64,000 nucleotides of DNA from an uncultured Opitutia bacterium (GTDB taxonomy: Bacteria > Verrucomicrobiota > Verrucomicrobiia > Opitutales > Coraliomargaritaceae). This document shows, piece after piece, positions 9,641 through 17,995 of this stretch (its first letter is position 1; each line of letters starts with the position of its first letter). The translations under genes and the position numbers were made by a program. The notes beneath the pieces are model-generated. The model was not told the origin of the DNA and did no database searches. It saw nothing but the letters and a program-made list of their open reading frames with translations. The stretch is taken from positions 1 to 64,000 of the forward strand of contig CAKZOI010000022.1 in assembly GCA_937136395.1 (NCBI GenBank), in the 5' to 3' direction.

Positions 9641-10945
9641 TTACTCGTAAGTGAGCGCCATTGTTCCGATTTCAATTGTGCGATCGTTGCCATAAGAGCG
9701 GGCGCTCAGAGTCAGTGAATCACCTTCGTCGATAATCTTTAAGAGTGCACCTGCCTGTTTCGCTTCAGGAGAGTCAGGGGAGCCATATGCTCGAAGGATA
9801 AAATCACTGTCGACCATTTTCATAGTCGTATTTTCGAGAATGGTATGGATCAACAGTGCAGAAGTGATGAGCGGCATTGGTGTTTCTGCGATGACTTCAA
9901 AATTATAGGTCTGTTGTGCGAGTTTATCGAGCCACATGTTTTGATCGCGAATGGTCACGCCACTCAAGATAGGCTCTGGCGAGACAGGTGCGTCAGCAAC
10001 CTTTTCTTCGGCTGTCTCTGTTGTGCTAGCTGCTTCTGCAGTGACCTCTTCGCTGCCTTCTTCGGTTTCTGCAACTACTTCGGTCGTTTCCGCTTCGAGC
10101 AAGGCATCTGGCTCCGTCACGATGGTCAAATGGTGAGCGATAATCTGGTGCGTGCGTAAATCAAGCAAGCGGAAGTAGAGATAGTTTACACCTGCTGATG
10201 CTTCAATTAGCTCAATCGCGAGTAAGGCGAGTTTGTCGTCTTTAAAACCTTCAAGGTTGTCGAAGGTCAGTTGTGCAGAGTCAGCCTCTTCGTCTAGCTT
10301 GAGACCTTGCGGCACGCTTAGCGCAAAATGTGTGCCATCGATATCGATCAATTTGTCGTAGACTTTATTGCGTGCACTGGGTGTGGAAGCGTGCGTGCCG
10401 TCTTGGTTTGTCTGAAAGATTTCGTCGAAGAATACTGTTTTGTAGCCCTTGGTTCTTGCAGTGGAAAGTAAGGCCTTGGCGCTTTCTGTGAATGCGTTTT
10501 CGTAGGTGTCAGTTTCGAGTGTGAAATCAAATTTCACTGCTTCTTTCGCCAGCACGACTTCGCGCTCAGCTTTGACCGTGGAGAGGAGTGAGACGAGTTC
10601 ACTTTGCGCATTCCGGAGGCGCGCCTCTGCTTCTCCGAGGAGTTTTTTACCTCGTTGATTGACCTTAGCGACTTCTTCCTTGGGGTTGAAGGCGCTGGGC
10701 TTCGTATCGATCATGAATTGAGCGGAGCTTATGTCAGACTGTGCTTGCTCAATCTTTCCTTCGAGCTGTAACAATGAGATGCGCTGCGACTGATCCATAT
10801 GAACGGCCAACTGGTCGCGTTGTTGAACAATGCTTAGATCGATCGGTTCTGCTTTTTTAGGGGCAGCGTGTGTGCTCAATGTGAAGGCGAATAGGCATGA
10901 TAATGCGATATTGCGGAGGCAGTTCTTATAGATGTTTTTCAACAT
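9641..10945 (-). CDS. Exported protein of unknown function, coiled-coil N-terminal part
   Basis: I chose the ATG at 10945 (MLKNIYKNCLRNIAL) rather than the upstream one at 11023 because it puts a normal signal peptide, ending near LSTHAAPKKA, at the N-terminus. The mature protein has a predicted helical, charged stretch (about residues 40-130, many E, K and Q), a globular middle part and a segment rich in Glu, Thr and Ala (about 295-330) that looks like a flexible linker, then a C-terminal domain ending IEIGTMALTYE. No family was recognised. It lies 45 bp downstream of nothing obvious and precedes moaC on the same strand by the same distance, without evidence of functional linkage. Confidence 0.65.
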   Translation of the reverse strand: MLKNIYKNCLRNIALSCLFAFTLSTHAAPKKAEPIDLSIVQQRDQLAVHMDQSQRISLLQLEGKIEQAQSDISSAQFMIDTKPSAFNPKEEVAKVNQRGKKLLGEAEARLRNAQSELVSLLSTVKAEREVVLAKEAVKFDFTLETDTYENAFTESAKALLSTARTKGYKTVFFDEIFQTNQDGTHASTPSARNKVYDKLIDIDGTHFALSVPQGLKLDEEADSAQLTFDNLEGFKDDKLALLAIELIEASAGVNYLYFRLLDLRTHQIIAHHLTIVTEPDALLEAETTEVVAETEEGSEEVTAEAASTTETAEEKVADAPVSPEPILSGVTIRDQNMWLDKLAQQTYNFEVIAETPMPLITSALLIHTILENTTMKMVDSDFILRAYGSPDSPEAKQAGALLKIIDEGDSLTLSARSYGNDRTIEIGTMALTYE

Positions 10946-11130
10946 AGGTGGGGGGGACTCGGGGATGTCTAATGAAATTGCGACTAGTTCCAAAGGATAT
11001 GCGGATTTGCTAAGAACTGCCAAGGAATTTTTCGTGCCTATTTCGCCTATTGCATTCGCGCAGCGTGACTATTAGCGGAATCAATATGAGGTGGATTGAC
11101 AGTATCGGGATATTGAATCTGTGTTGAAGT

Positions 11131-11697
11131 ATGAATTTTAATGATGAACTGATTCTTTCTCGGGATACGACCGCGACAATTATCCCCGCAGGTGAAGTGC
11201 ATACGCTCAAAGCTGGCACCAGAGCTGTGATTTCTCAAGCATTAGGTGGCACTGTTACCATACGCACAGATTCAGGGCTCTTTCGTCTCGCGAGTAAGGA
11301 TTGGGACGCTTTGGGTGCCGCCGCTGCTGCAGAACTCGAGGCCGCAGCAGATGCAGCAGAATCTGATCACGCGGATGTGCCATTTAGTGAAACGCTCGTA
11401 TGGGAGGCAATGAAGGGGTGTTTCGACCCAGAAATCCCTGTAAATATTGTCGACCTTGGTTTGATATATGATCTCCAAATTAATGATGCAGATGCCGACG
11501 GGAAGCATGCAGTTCAGGTGAAGATGACGCTTACCGCACAAGGTTGCGGCATGGGGCCAGTGATTGCGGAGGATGCGAAGCAAAGTATTGAGGCACTGCC
11601 AGCAGTCTCGCAAGCGCAGGTCGATATCGTATGGGATCCGCCATGGACGCCACATATGATCTCGGATGCTGGCCGTCAGAAACTTGGTATTGAGTAA
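11131..11697 (+). CDS. sufT: Putative Fe-S cluster assembly protein SufT (MIP18/DUF59 family)
   Basis: 188 residues. An N-terminal part (MNFNDELILSRDTTATIIPAG) matches the extension that distinguishes SufT from short PaaD/MIP18 proteins, and the C-terminal MIP18 domain holds DPEIPVNIVDLGLIYDL, TLTAQGCGMGPVIAEDAK with the conserved Cys, and VWDPPWTPHMISDAGR. The linker between the halves is an alanine-rich stretch. SufT supports maturation of iron-sulfur proteins; it is often found with sufBCDS, but no suf genes are beside it here. It stands alone on the plus strand and converges on dxs, with a hairpin between the two stop codons. Confidence 0.88.
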   Translation: MNFNDELILSRDTTATIIPAGEVHTLKAGTRAVISQALGGTVTIRTDSGLFRLASKDWDALGAAAAAELEAAADAAESDHADVPFSETLVWEAMKGCFDPEIPVNIVDLGLIYDLQINDADADGKHAVQVKMTLTAQGCGMGPVIAEDAKQSIEALPAVSQAQVDIVWDPPWTPHMISDAGRQKLGIE

Positions 11698-11701
11698 GCC
11701 G

Positions 11702-11720
11702 CCGGGGCTAGAAGCCTCGG
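11702..11720. terminator. Hairpin between convergent sufT and dxs
   Basis: CCGGGGCT and AGCCTCGG pair (one G-T wobble) across a three-base loop, followed on the plus strand by TTTGG. It lies 5 bp after the sufT stop and 14 bp before the dxs stop, so it could end transcription from either side. The U-tract is short, so termination efficiency is uncertain. Confidence 0.5.
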
Positions 11721-11733
11721 TTTGGCAATGTGC

Positions 11734-13647
11734 TTATTTGACCTCTGCGTGCGGTGTTGTTTTAGGGCGAATCGATTCAACTCTTTCGAGCACACGCTGA
11801 AAGATCGATTCGCTGTCGAGCCCGACACTCGCGCGGAGTCGTTTCACAGAGCTGCCGTGCTCGACAAAAGTGTCGGGCCAGCCAATGCGCTCGACCGGGC
11901 GTAGGCAATTCCCCGTTTGAAGTGCTTCCATGACCGCTGTGCCAAATCCACCTGTGATGACGTGATCTTCCATTGTTACAATCAGGTCAGTTTTTTCTGC
12001 AGATGCTAGGAGTGCTCGCGTGTCGAGCGGTTTTGCAAATCGTGCATTCACGACACCTGCTTTGATGCCGTGTTCACTCAGGCGTGCCGCCAGGTGCTCG
12101 GCATCAGCGACCATGCTGCCAATCGCCCAAATGTCGATTTCGCCAGCATCTTCTATGCGCACGGACTTTCCCACTTCGAGGGCGACAGGAGATTCTTTAA
12201 TGGGTGTGCCGACACCTTCACCGCGGGGGTAGCGGATGAATGCTGGACCTTGATATTCGATACCAGTTGCCATCATGTCGGCGAGTTCGTCTTCATTCGC
12301 CGGAGCCATAATGAGCGCGTCGGGAACACAGCGAAGGTAGGAAATATCAAACAGGCCGTGGTGTGTCGCACCGTCGTTTGGTGAAAGTCCGGAGCGGTCC
12401 ATGCAAAAGAGCACAGGCAGTTTTTGCAGTGCAATATCGTGGATGATTTGATCGTAAGCACGTTGCAGGAAGGTCGAATAGATGGCGCAGACTGGGTGAA
12501 AGCCTGAAGTCGCCATGCCTGCCGCGAAGAGTGCGGAATGTTCCTCGGCGATTCCGACATCAAAAAACTGATCTGGTAGCGCTTTCTCGAGAATGTTCAT
12601 ACCTGTGCCAGCAGGCATAGCGGCAGTGATGCCAACTATGTTCGAGTCGTTTCCAGCGAGTTTGACCATAGTTTGCCCCATCACGTCTTGATACTTCGGT
12701 GGGGCATCCGTAGCGCTGGGTGCGCCTTTGCCAGTGTTTACATCAAATGGGCTGGCGCCGTGGAAGCGCTCTGGGTTCTGTATGGCGACGTCGTAGCCTT
12801 TACCTTTGGTGGTTAAAACGTGGAGCAAAACGGGTTGCTCGGCATTTTTGGCAAATTCAAGATAGTGCTCCAACTGCTTTTGGTCGTGACCATCAATTGG
12901 CCCGATGTAGCGGACATTAAATTTTTCAAATAGTGAGGAAGAAACGAAAAAGTCTTTCGTTTCTTTTTTCCATTTAGAGCCGAAGTTGATCAAGGATTCA
13001 CCTCCAGGCACTTTCTGTAGAAGCGCTTCGATATCGTCATTCAGACGGTTGTAAACTGGATTGGTAATGAGCTCGTTAAAGTAGCGGGGAAGTGCACCTA
13101 CATTTTTAGCGATCGACCACTTATTGTCGTTGAGGATGATGACTAAGCGCTTAGTGGAAGTGGCGACATTATTAAGCGCCTCCATGGTGATACCGCAGGT
13201 AAAGGCAGCGTCGCCACATAAGGCGACTACATGTTCGTCGCTGCCACGCTTATCGCGAGCCGCTGCCATGCCGAGTGCTGCCGAGAGTGCTGTGCCTGCA
13301 TGCCCAGCGCCGAAGGCATCGTGCTCGCTTTCATTACGATTCAAAAAGCCGCTAAGCCCTTCATCCAAGCGGAGTTTATCGAAGCGCTCATCGTTACGCC
13401 CAGTCAGTAGTTTATGGACGTAGCCTTGATGGGCGACATCGAAGCAGAAACGATCCTTTGGTGTATCAAAAACACGATGCAGCGCGATGGAGAGCTCCAC
13501 GACACCTAAGTTCGGGCCAACATGGCCGCCATTCTTGGAAGTCACCGAAATGATACGCTGCCGAATTTCTTCGGCGAGTTGCGGTAAGGCGTCTTCCGTC
13601 AGTGCTTTCACATCTGCTGGAGATTGAATCTTCTCGAGTAGAGACAT
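11734..13647 (-). CDS. dxs: 1-deoxy-D-xylulose-5-phosphate synthase
   Basis: Thiamine-diphosphate enzyme that makes DXP from pyruvate and glyceraldehyde 3-phosphate, the first step of the MEP isoprenoid pathway. 637 residues, normal length. Visible landmarks: GGHVGPNLGVVELSIALH near the N-terminus, FDVAHQGYVHKLLTGR, ThDP-binding GDAAFTCGITMEALNN with ILNDNKWSIAKNVG, YIGPIDGHD, and the transketolase middle domain with DVGIAEEHSALFAAGMA, MDRSGLSPNDGATHHGLFDI. It follows xseB (43 bp), a pairing seen in many bacteria. Confidence 0.96.
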   Translation of the reverse strand: MSLLEKIQSPADVKALTEDALPQLAEEIRQRIISVTSKNGGHVGPNLGVVELSIALHRVFDTPKDRFCFDVAHQGYVHKLLTGRNDERFDKLRLDEGLSGFLNRNESEHDAFGAGHAGTALSAALGMAAARDKRGSDEHVVALCGDAAFTCGITMEALNNVATSTKRLVIILNDNKWSIAKNVGALPRYFNELITNPVYNRLNDDIEALLQKVPGGESLINFGSKWKKETKDFFVSSSLFEKFNVRYIGPIDGHDQKQLEHYLEFAKNAEQPVLLHVLTTKGKGYDVAIQNPERFHGASPFDVNTGKGAPSATDAPPKYQDVMGQTMVKLAGNDSNIVGITAAMPAGTGMNILEKALPDQFFDVGIAEEHSALFAAGMATSGFHPVCAIYSTFLQRAYDQIIHDIALQKLPVLFCMDRSGLSPNDGATHHGLFDISYLRCVPDALIMAPANEDELADMMATGIEYQGPAFIRYPRGEGVGTPIKESPVALEVGKSVRIEDAGEIDIWAIGSMVADAEHLAARLSEHGIKAGVVNARFAKPLDTRALLASAEKTDLIVTMEDHVITGGFGTAVMEALQTGNCLRPVERIGWPDTFVEHGSSVKRLRASVGLDSESIFQRVLERVESIRPKTTPHAEVK

Positions 13648-13690
13648 TTAATTAAAGAGTGCGTGATTGGGTCGTGCGAGGTGCTGTGCT

Positions 13691-13930
13691 CTAATCGTTG
13701 GCAGGATCGTCGTCGAACGCTTCCACTTCACCTGTTTTGAGGTTCAGCTTTTCAATTTTTAGTTCGGATTCTTTGAGTTGAGCTTGGCATGCCTTTAGTA
13801 ACTTGGAGCCTTCTTCGAATTTCGCAACTAAATCGGCCAAAGCGATATCACCAGTTTCCATGGATTCGATAATGTTTTCAAGGCGCTCTAAGGCCTCTTC
13901 AAAAGTGGGAGCTTTGTTAGTCTTTGCCAT
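13691..13930 (-). CDS. xseB: Exodeoxyribonuclease VII small subunit
   Basis: 79 residues, begins MAKTNKAPTFEEALERLENI and continues VAKFEEGSKLLKACQAQL, the standard XseB helical hairpin. Partner of XseA (not in the window) in degrading single-stranded DNA. It lies 43 bp upstream of dxs and 30 bp after the P-loop/DRTGG gene, so it may belong to a longer pta-xseB-dxs transcript. The acidic C-terminal tail (EVEAFDDDPAND) is unremarkable. Confidence 0.93.
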   Translation of the reverse strand: MAKTNKAPTFEEALERLENIIESMETGDIALADLVAKFEEGSKLLKACQAQLKESELKIEKLNLKTGEVEAFDDDPAND

Positions 13931-13960
13931 GTTTTTTAAAGTATAGGGAGTGCGTGTCGC

Positions 13961-15136
13961 TTAATCATCTGCTTTAAATGCATCGCGGATCACGTCGATA
14001 TCAATGTTCTTGGTAATAAGATCTTTAATGATTGGGATTTTGTCGGCATCGCTTGGCTGCGTTTTGACAGTCATGTTATTGATTTTTGAGGCGACACCGT
14101 AACTTTCGTCCTCGCAGATCACCACGGGAATACGAGTCTTTGAAATCATATCCATCAATTTCGGATGTGGCTCTACATTCCTAGTGAGCACGAGCCCAGA
14201 AAGCATACGTTTGCCAGCGATGCCTTCAGCGGCGATCGCGGCAAGTATGATATCTTCACGATCGCCCGGCGCAACGATGAGCACGCCGGGTTGGAGGAAA
14301 TCGACTAAGCCCTTGGCAGCCATCGCTCCGATGATCACTTTGTCAACGCGCTCTCTACCGCCTTCTTTCTGTCCATTCAACCAGCGGCCATTTACCTCGC
14401 TCGCGATTTGATTGAGGTTGGGGCGTGTCAGCTTGTGCTCTATGGGGATACAGCCCAGCAGGGAGATGCCCATTCGCTCGAGTGCGATGCGGCAGTATTT
14501 GTCGACCATTTCCAGTTTGTCAGGTTCGACTTTATTGATGATCGCTCCGATGACTTCGACACCAGCTTGGTCGAACAAAGCTTTGTTCATTGCAATCTCA
14601 TCAATTGGGCGGCCGATGCCTCCCCGTGCGACGATGACCACCTTTGCATTGAGGTCGCGTGCGACATCCGCATTCGATAATTTAAACACTGAGCCGACGC
14701 CAGCATGGCCAGTGCCTTCAATAATGATGTATTCATTCTTATAGGCGGCGCGGTCAAAGGCGCGGCACATTTTATCGATGAGTAGTGCGTGGCTTTGGTT
14801 TGGGTTGTCTAAGAATTCACGTGTAAAAGTGCTGTGCACTGCAATCGGGCTCATCGCTTCGATTGGTGTCGTTACATTAAATATTTGATTGAGTAGCACT
14901 GAGTCTTCATCGACTTGATGCCCTTGCATTTCGACAAAACGCTGGCCGACTGGCTTGATGAAGCCGACGTTTTGGGTGAGTGTGCGTAGTGCAGCAAAGA
15001 GGGCGAGACTCGTAGTGGTTTTACCATCATTCATACGCGTCGCCGCGATGAAAATACGCTTCGTCGACTTATTGCGAGGCTTGGTCAGGATGGTATCGTC
15101 ATCCAGTTCTGTGAAGGGCTTTTGAGTCTTAGCCAT
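13961..15136 (-). CDS. P-loop (BioD-like) plus DRTGG-domain protein, detached N-terminal part of Pta
   Basis: 391 residues. The N-terminal half has a BioD/cobyrinate-synthase-type P-loop (FIAATRMNDGKTTTSLALFA, about residues 29-48), with EGTGHAGVGSVF further on; the C-terminal half is a DRTGG domain (VIIGAMAAKGLVDFLQPGVL, APGDREDIILAA). In enterobacterial Pta these two domains precede the catalytic domain in one polypeptide of about 714 residues. Here they form a separate gene 27 bp downstream of the catalytic pta gene on the same strand. A regulatory or scaffold role for acetyl-phosphate synthesis is inferred. It might instead be annotated as a phosphotransacetylase family protein or a CobB/BioD-like protein. 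Confidence 0.82.
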   Translation of the reverse strand: MAKTQKPFTELDDDTILTKPRNKSTKRIFIAATRMNDGKTTTSLALFAALRTLTQNVGFIKPVGQRFVEMQGHQVDEDSVLLNQIFNVTTPIEAMSPIAVHSTFTREFLDNPNQSHALLIDKMCRAFDRAAYKNEYIIIEGTGHAGVGSVFKLSNADVARDLNAKVVIVARGGIGRPIDEIAMNKALFDQAGVEVIGAIINKVEPDKLEMVDKYCRIALERMGISLLGCIPIEHKLTRPNLNQIASEVNGRWLNGQKEGGRERVDKVIIGAMAAKGLVDFLQPGVLIVAPGDREDIILAAIAAEGIAGKRMLSGLVLTRNVEPHPKLMDMISKTRIPVVICEDESYGVASKINNMTVKTQPSDADKIPIIKDLITKNIDIDVIRDAFKADD

Positions 15137-15163
15137 AGCGAGTGCGCTCTAGCGCTACAGTGA

Positions 15164-16234
15164 TTAATCGATTTTAGTGATGTCTTCGTTCAGCTCTTCG
15201 CCATCGGTTGGATAGAGAAGCTTGTGGTCGATTGCTTGAGAGGCGACCATCACTGCGGTGCCGAATATATCACTGGCTGTGGCACCGCGACTGATTTCGG
15301 CTGCAGGTTTGTTAAGCCCAGTCAATACCGGTCCGTAGTTGCGTGCTCGTGTCAGCACATCGATCAGCTTTGATGCAATATTTGCAGCGTGTAGATCGGG
15401 GAAGATTAATACATTTGCGCGTCCTGCGACAGGGCCATCGATTTGTTTTGTTTTCGCGACGACTGCATCGAGGGCGGCGTCGACTTGTAGTTCGCCGTCG
15501 ATCTCCATTGGGAAGCCAAGTTGTTGCGCCTTTTTGCGTGCGAGCACCGCTGCTGCCTTCATCTTGGCTACTGTGGGATTTTTGCTGGAAACGCTCTTAC
15601 TCGAGTAACTGAGTAAGGCGACGCGTGGTGTCGAATTAGTCAAATGGTAGCGCATTGCCGCGGTCGTGACGGCGATATCGCAAAGTTGCTCACTCGTTGG
15701 GTCGGGGATAACCGCACAGTCGGCGAGAAATAGTTCGCGATCTTTACCTGTTTTCGGGTCTTCTAGATCGAAAATGTTGAGCGAGGACATACTCGCCACG
15801 TCTTTATGTAAAGGAATGATCTGCAAGAGAGGGCGCAGCGCGCTAGAGGCAGTCGATGTGGCACCCGAAACGATGGCATCGGCTTGTCCACTCGCCAGCA
15901 TCATCGTCGCAAAGTAGTTGGGGTTTTCCAGATAGGTCTCAGCATCCTTTCCCTTCAGGTTCTTAAAACGGCTTAGCCCTTGGAATTTACTGACAAAGTT
16001 GTCCCACTCGCTGCTACGGCGTGGTTCGATGACTCGGATGTGCTCTAGGCTGATGTCTAGTTTTTCTGCATGTTCTTTAATTTTGGCACGGTCACCGAGT
16101 AGAATGGGGATGCCTAATCCGCGAGTCGCAAATTTGCGTGCAGCTTGCAAGATGCGTGGGTCGCTGCCTTCTGGGAAGACAACACGTTTCGGGTGGCGTT
16201 TGAGGCGTTCGGCTAGTTTTGCGATGAGTGGCAT
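15164..16234 (-). CDS. pta: Phosphate acetyltransferase, catalytic domain protein
   Basis: Interconverts acetyl-CoA and acetyl phosphate. The 356 residues correspond to the PTA/PTB domain alone: VVFPEGSDPRILQAARKF near the start, MLASGQADAIVSGATSTASS, and PLTGLNKPAAEISRGATASD-like sequence (here VLTGLNKPAAEISRGATASD) near the C-terminus. This is the length of short, Bacillus-like Pta enzymes. The regulatory P-loop/DRTGG domains are encoded by the next gene. No acetate kinase is in the window. A divergent 154-bp gap to murJ should hold its promoter, though I cannot point to convincing -35/-10 boxes. Confidence 0.92.
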   Translation of the reverse strand: MPLIAKLAERLKRHPKRVVFPEGSDPRILQAARKFATRGLGIPILLGDRAKIKEHAEKLDISLEHIRVIEPRRSSEWDNFVSKFQGLSRFKNLKGKDAETYLENPNYFATMMLASGQADAIVSGATSTASSALRPLLQIIPLHKDVASMSSLNIFDLEDPKTGKDRELFLADCAVIPDPTSEQLCDIAVTTAAMRYHLTNSTPRVALLSYSSKSVSSKNPTVAKMKAAAVLARKKAQQLGFPMEIDGELQVDAALDAVVAKTKQIDGPVAGRANVLIFPDLHAANIASKLIDVLTRARNYGPVLTGLNKPAAEISRGATASDIFGTAVMVASQAIDHKLLYPTDGEELNEDITKID

Positions 16235-16388
16235 GGTAATAGTCTGTTAAGTTACTTATGTGATAGAGTGTAAAAATGTTAAATACTGGTCGTAAGCATC
16301 CACATAGAGCACGAAATATACAATTGCCAAAGTTTTTTCCCAAGTAGTTTCTTATGCACCCGCAGGATTATATGCAAAATATCGATAT

Positions 16389-17939
16389 ATGCCTAGTAAA
16401 CTGAAGAACATTGCCGTGGTCAGCCTCTCGACTGTAGGCTCGCGTGTGCTTGGATTGCTGCGCGATATACTGATTTTTGCAGCTTTAGGCGCGAGTTTGT
16501 GGAACTCTGCCTTTATTTTAGCGTTTACCCTGCCGAATCTATTTCGCCGCTTACTGGGGGAGGGCGCGCTGACCTCCGCTATCGTGCCAGTCTTTTCGGA
16601 TGTGTTGGAGCGTGATGGGCGTGAGGGTGCCTTTTTATTTCTGAATCAAGTATTACTGCGCCTGACGCTTTGCTTAACCGTGATAGTAACGGCTGGCTGC
16701 GTCCTGTTTGGTTTTTTGGCGCGTAGCGATCTGCTTTCAGGGCGCTGGGCGCTCGGCTCCGAGCTCGCCGTGGTGCTGTTACCCTACATGCTATTTATCT
16801 GCCTCGCAGCGATTGTTTCCGCAACGCTGAATATACTCGGCCGCTTTGCCGTCGCTGCGGCAACGCCGATTTTGCTGAACTTAGCGATGATTGCTGCCGT
16901 GGCTGCTGGCATGTGGCTAGAGGCTGACGCGGCGCGCCTTGTGTATTGGCTGTGTGGCGGTGTTTTAGTGGGTGGTTTACTGCAGCTGGCAGCACCCGTT
17001 TGGGATCTGTTTCGGCAGGGCTGGCGGCCCCAGTTTCGCTTGGCTCACACTCAAGCGATGTCGGAGCTGTGGCAATTGTTTCTGCCTGGCTTGATGGGCG
17101 CGGCGATTTTACAGGTCAATATTTTGGTGTCTCGTTTGCTGGCGTATACTTTGGATGATTCGGCAGTCTCGGTGCTGTATTTGGCCAGCCGTCTAATGGA
17201 ATTACCACTCGGTATCTTCACGATTGCAGTGGCCACTGTCTTTTTCCCGCTTATGGCAAAGGCCCTATCGGCGGACGACTCGACTGAATTTTCGAAGGCC
17301 TTTCTACAGGGGATGCGCTTAGTGCTTGGTATTTCGGTTCCCGCTGGCGTGGGGCTTTGTGTGCTCGGCGAGCCGATTCTTGAGTTACTTTTCCAGTGGG
17401 GTGCTTTTGATCGAGCGGATGTTGTCGCGACGATTCCTTTGATCGCGATTTATGGCATTGGGCTACCATTTTATTCAGCAGCGACCTTTGCCACACGCGG
17501 GTTGCATGCAGGAAAAGATATGAAGACGCCGGTTCGAATCGCGGGCATTTGTCTACTCGTCAATGCAGTGTTCGGAGTGGTGTTGATGCAATTTTTTGGT
17601 GCGAGTGGTCTTGCGGCTGCCAATGTGTTCGCGGCATTGGTTCAAGCGGTCTTGCTTTGGTCGGCATTGTCAAAAAGCCGCGGTGAGATTGCATTTCAAT
17701 GGCTGCGTTCGGCAGTTGTGAAGATTCTTGTTGCGGGTGCGCTAATGGGCGTCGGTTGTGCGGCAGGTCTGCGGTTGGTCGAGCATTTCCATCTGATAGA
17801 GAAATTACACGCACTGGTTGCCGTGGGAGCTTTAGTTCCAGGGGGTGTCGCGCTGTATTTCGGACTGCTTTATTTGTTTAAATTCGAAGAGTTCGATCGT
17901 CTCGCAGGCTTGTTGAAACGCTTTCTGCCGAAAGCTTAG
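16389..17939 (+). CDS. murJ: Lipid II flippase MurJ (MviN family)
   Basis: 516 residues, about 14 hydrophobic helices. It begins PSKLKNIAVVSLSTVGSRVL and continues LGLLRDILIFAALGAS and PNLFRRLLGEGALTSAIVP, which are the best-conserved MurJ motifs; the Arg residues in these loops face the central cavity and are needed for lipid II transport. LLFQWGAFDRADV is the typical block before helix 10. Expected to flip the undecaprenyl-linked peptidoglycan precursor across the inner membrane. The nucleoside phosphorylase gene follows after 56 bp and may be co-transcribed. Confidence 0.94.
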   Translation: MPSKLKNIAVVSLSTVGSRVLGLLRDILIFAALGASLWNSAFILAFTLPNLFRRLLGEGALTSAIVPVFSDVLERDGREGAFLFLNQVLLRLTLCLTVIVTAGCVLFGFLARSDLLSGRWALGSELAVVLLPYMLFICLAAIVSATLNILGRFAVAAATPILLNLAMIAAVAAGMWLEADAARLVYWLCGGVLVGGLLQLAAPVWDLFRQGWRPQFRLAHTQAMSELWQLFLPGLMGAAILQVNILVSRLLAYTLDDSAVSVLYLASRLMELPLGIFTIAVATVFFPLMAKALSADDSTEFSKAFLQGMRLVLGISVPAGVGLCVLGEPILELLFQWGAFDRADVVATIPLIAIYGIGLPFYSAATFATRGLHAGKDMKTPVRIAGICLLVNAVFGVVLMQFFGASGLAAANVFAALVQAVLLWSALSKSRGEIAFQWLRSAVVKILVAGALMGVGCAAGLRLVEHFHLIEKLHALVAVGALVPGGVALYFGLLYLFKFEEFDRLAGLLKRFLPKA

Positions 17940-17995
17940 TCGGATTTCGCATCTCTTGCGTTGAATTCAGATCACCCAGTGGCATATTGAATGTC

